Below are positions 61,417 to 64,000 of a DNA stretch of 64,000 nucleotides, in pieces. The translations under genes and the position numbers were made by a program. How positions within the stretch are numbered: position 1 is the stretch's first letter; every line of letters begins with the position of its first letter. The notes beneath the pieces are model-generated. The model ran no database searches, had not been told where the DNA came from, and worked only from the letters and a program-made list of their open reading frames with translations. This DNA is from Cheilinus undulatus (Eukaryota > Chordata > Actinopteri > Labriformes > Labridae): contig NC_054869.1 in assembly GCF_018320785.1 (NCBI RefSeq), positions 37,475,789 to 37,539,788 on the forward strand, given 5' to 3'.

Positions 61417-62475
61417 CAGTTCATGTGAAAAGCATTCACCCCCTTACATGTTATGTCAAAGTAGTCAATTAAACAAAAAACATGTACGGTAAAATAAGTG
61501 ATTGCATAAATACTCACCCCTTTAAAGCGAGTGACCTACTTCAACAGAGGTCCAGACAATTGGTGTTAGTAGTCTCACAATTAGGGATCACTTTAGTGCA
61601 GTGAATGTGTCTCAAGTGTTTGTAGTATTAAGCCATCTGTGTCTGAAAGGTCCAGTCACTGGTTAATCAGTATTCCTGGCTACCATTACGTCATGAAGAC
61701 AAAAGAACACTCCAAGCAGCTCAGAGAAAATGCTTTGAAAAGTATAAGTCAGGGGATGGATACAAAAATTCCAAAGCACTGAACACTCCCCCGGAGTTCA
61801 GTTAAATCCATTATCAAGAAATGGAAGGAATATGGCACATGTATAAATCTGCCTAGATCAGGCCTTCCTGACTGAAGTCCTCACAAACTCTGAAGGAGTT
61901 ACAAGCTTCAGCAGCTGAGATGGGAAAGGATCTGCTTACTGCAACTGTTGCCTGGGTTCTTCACCAGTCAAAGCTTAATGGGAGAGTGGCAAAGAGAAAG
62001 CCACTGTTGAAGAAAGCTCATCAAATCTGGACTAGAGTTCTCCAAAAGTCACGTGGGAGTCTCCATTGTCAAGTGGTAGAAAGTTCTTTGGTCTGATGAG
62101 ACCAAAATGTTGATTTTGGCCATCGGACAATACGCTATGTTTGGTGAATGCTAAACACTGAGCTTGTCCTCAAACACACCATCCCCACTGTGAAGCACGG
62201 TGGTGGCAGCATCATGCTGTGGGGATCATTCTCGGCAGCCCTGGAAGGCTTGTAAAGTTAGAGGGCAGAATGAATGAGGCAATAAATAGGAAAATCCTGG
62301 AGCACATAAGATTTTCGGCAAGATACTAGTCCTAAGCACACAGTGAAAGCTACAAAGAAATGGCTGCAAGAAAACAAGGTGAATCTGTTTTCACTTTGAC
62401 ATTAAAGTTATTCTTTTTTCAAAAAAAGCCAAATCGTACTGACTATGATTAGTTTATAAGATCAACAAAAGGTAA
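61417..62475 (+). mobile_element. Tc1-like transposon (family B, copy 3), internally deleted
   Basis: Left end CAGTTCATGTGAAAAGCATT follows a TA. Then come ATTGGTGTTAGTAGTCTCAC, ATCCTTTCCC inverted, TTGGTCTGATGAGACCAAAA and GTGGTGGCAGCATCATGCTG, collinear with copies 1 and 2. After GAAAACAAGGTGAAT (about 62385) it jumps straight to CTGTTTTCACTTTGACATT near the right end, losing the last catalytic part. No intact frame. Confidence 0.8.
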
Positions 62476-63655
62476 GAAAGTTTCATCTACTCACAGTTTT
62501 ACTTTTAACACATGCTTAAAAATTGATGGTTAACCACAAGATTTAAGGTGTACCTAGCTCACAACAGTTATGGCGCAGAAAGCTTAACTACTTACTTAAA
62601 ATACTCAGTACAGCTAATGCTGATAGTAAAACAAGACTAAAACAGTGCTGAGGCACTGAAGGATTAAGCTATGATGGCTTTCCGTACAGCAGCTAACAGC
62701 TACAGTAGGGTAATGTATGGTTGCAGCAGCTAAATGTAAGAAAAATTTAGTTTACTTCTTAATTCCTGATAGTAAATTTACAAGAATTAAGGTAAACTAA
62801 CATGTCTGCAAAGGCTTACTGCTACTGTTACCTTTAATACATGCTCATAAGTAAATCTTATACTGAAGTTAAACAACAAGACTTGAGCCTAACTGAGGTA
62901 ATGACAGTTATAAACCTTTCCTGAAATTCTGTGGTTCTTTCCACTCTCTGTAGGATTTTTATGTTTTCTGTTGTAGAGCTAGCCACACAACAAGCCGAGA
63001 GAAGACATGTGGAGACACTCCTATATATTTAAAGGCTAACCAGACGATTACAGCCAGTGATAGTCATTTGTCTTCCCTCACACACAGACTTTTTCCCCTT
63101 CCAACCTCTCCTGTCGTTCTCAGGAGCACTCTTGGCCCTGGCTCTTGCATTAATTTTGCTGAGTGAGGTTGTGTTCTTGGCCGCAGAGGTGGTAATCGTC
63201 AGTAAAAGTGTAGAGGCTTGGTCCATCTGGCTTCTATATACAAGCTACGGTTACAGCTGCTTCAAAGACCAGCAAGCAGTGGGTGTGTTTGCTCTCAGCG
63301 GTGAATGTTGGGGCCTTCTGTGGGATATGCTGTTTGAAGCTAAACACAAAGTTGCAAAATGTATGCTGCAGAATGTGGGAGGGAGAATACATGCTTTTCT
63401 TATAATGCAAGAACAGCTGCGGAGAAACAGATGAAAAGGGCAACACTCTGCAGGGTGTTAATGCGTGTTATTAAAAAGGCCAAGTTTAAAGGACAAGATG
63501 TATGAGAAGCAATGCAGCTGAAAAAAATAAAGAGGAAATGTTGTAGAGATTAACATCTATGATCAACTGTGCTATGAAATTATTTCAATAATACTGTGTA
63601 TAATTTTACAACTTTACATGTTGACTTTTTATGATCATACAATGGTGCTGATACT

Positions 63656-64000
63656 AGGGCTGAACGATCTGCAAAAATAATCTAATTGCATTTTTTTTTC
63701 CTGCAATATTGCAATTTAAAACAATTAATTATTTAGGTTCCTCATTTTTTTCTGTTGTTCAAAAAACATGAACAGGAAATCACTCTATATTATAACAATA
63801 TTAGATAAGTTAAACTAGGGCTAAATTTAGAAAAAAATATCTTACTGCAATTTTGGCTCGTATAGCAAATTTGATATCAATTGCTTTATTGAAGGGGATG
63901 ATCATTTCTTATATTATTCACATTTTGATGAATAAAAATAAATGCATTAGTACAAAAAGTACGATTTTTGTAAAAAAAATATAAAAGGTTACTTGAAGGT
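63656..64000 (+). mobile_element. hAT-like element, second copy, cut by window edge
   Basis: GGGCTGAACGATCTGCAAAAA, TAATCTAATTGCATTT and GGTTCCTCATT match the left part of the element at 56798. Confidence 0.6.

Larger units (their letters stand above)
54660..64000 (+). other. Proposed ghr intron 2, open at right edge
   Basis: I searched for the expected next exon of GHR (a CWW-containing cytokine-receptor segment) and saw none. A 16+ bp T-run follows the donor (54664-54683). Stretches 54690-56390, 57860-59390, 59831-61416 and 62476-63655 hold nothing I can name. Confidence 0.45.

Noticed and set aside
63057..63434. 125-codon frame with a hydrophobic stretch (LLALALALILL)
   Set aside because: It matches no GHR exon or other family I know; composition-driven hydrophobicity, no splice support.

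Overview
The window looks like nuclear DNA from a bony fish, probably a spiny-rayed teleost. The reasons are short GT-AG introns in compact genes, proteins that read as vertebrate orthologues, and a dense mix of fish-type transposons: several Tc1/mariner families, hAT-like elements, an L1-like LINE, an L2-like LINE, and tRNA-derived and DANA/Mermaid-like SINEs. I see no prokaryotic genes, CRISPR array, rRNA gene or recognisable endogenous retrovirus.

Three vertebrate genes lie head to tail on the + strand. (1) The last four coding exons of rimoc1 (C5orf51 homologue, RAB7A-interacting MON1-CCZ1 complex subunit 1) lie at 1816-2948; its first exon(s) must be upstream of the window. (2) A complete seven-exon fbxo4 (F-box only protein 4, 400 codons) lies at 4013-7318. 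(3) The signal-peptide exon of a growth hormone receptor (ghr) lies at 54538-54659, with a candidate 5' UTR exon ending at 26920. The rest of ghr lies beyond the right edge. The same order and orientation (C5ORF51-FBXO4-GHR) is found on human chromosome 5p, which supports all three calls.

Between fbxo4 and the candidate ghr first exon (about 7.9-26.6 kb), I see repeats and unassigned sequence: several SINEs, two Tc1-type elements, a third split Tc1-type element, a pair-forming element carrying a tRNA-like promoter, and one possible GC-box/E-box regulatory patch near 23.4 kb. The proposed ghr intron 1 (26.9-54.5 kb) holds a 4.5 kb L1-like LINE on the minus strand with a 12-bp target-site duplication and a nested SINE, a hAT-like element with near-perfect 8-bp duplications, a palindrome-rich element with 3-bp duplications, and two unusual low-complexity arrays near 50 kb. 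The part of ghr intron 2 in view (54.7-64 kb) holds an L2-like LINE split by a hAT-like insertion, plus Tc1 remnants.

The three genes do not form a pathway. RIMOC1 acts in RAB7/mitophagy membrane traffic, FBXO4 is an SCF ubiquitin-ligase substrate receptor, and GHR is a cytokine receptor. The layout is a conserved syntenic block whose ghr 5' introns have expanded by transposon insertion. I found no convincing new biological system. The most interesting items are the nested and dated insertions, the tRNA-like cassette inside a DNA-transposon-like repeat, and the upstream ORFs in fbxo4 and ghr.
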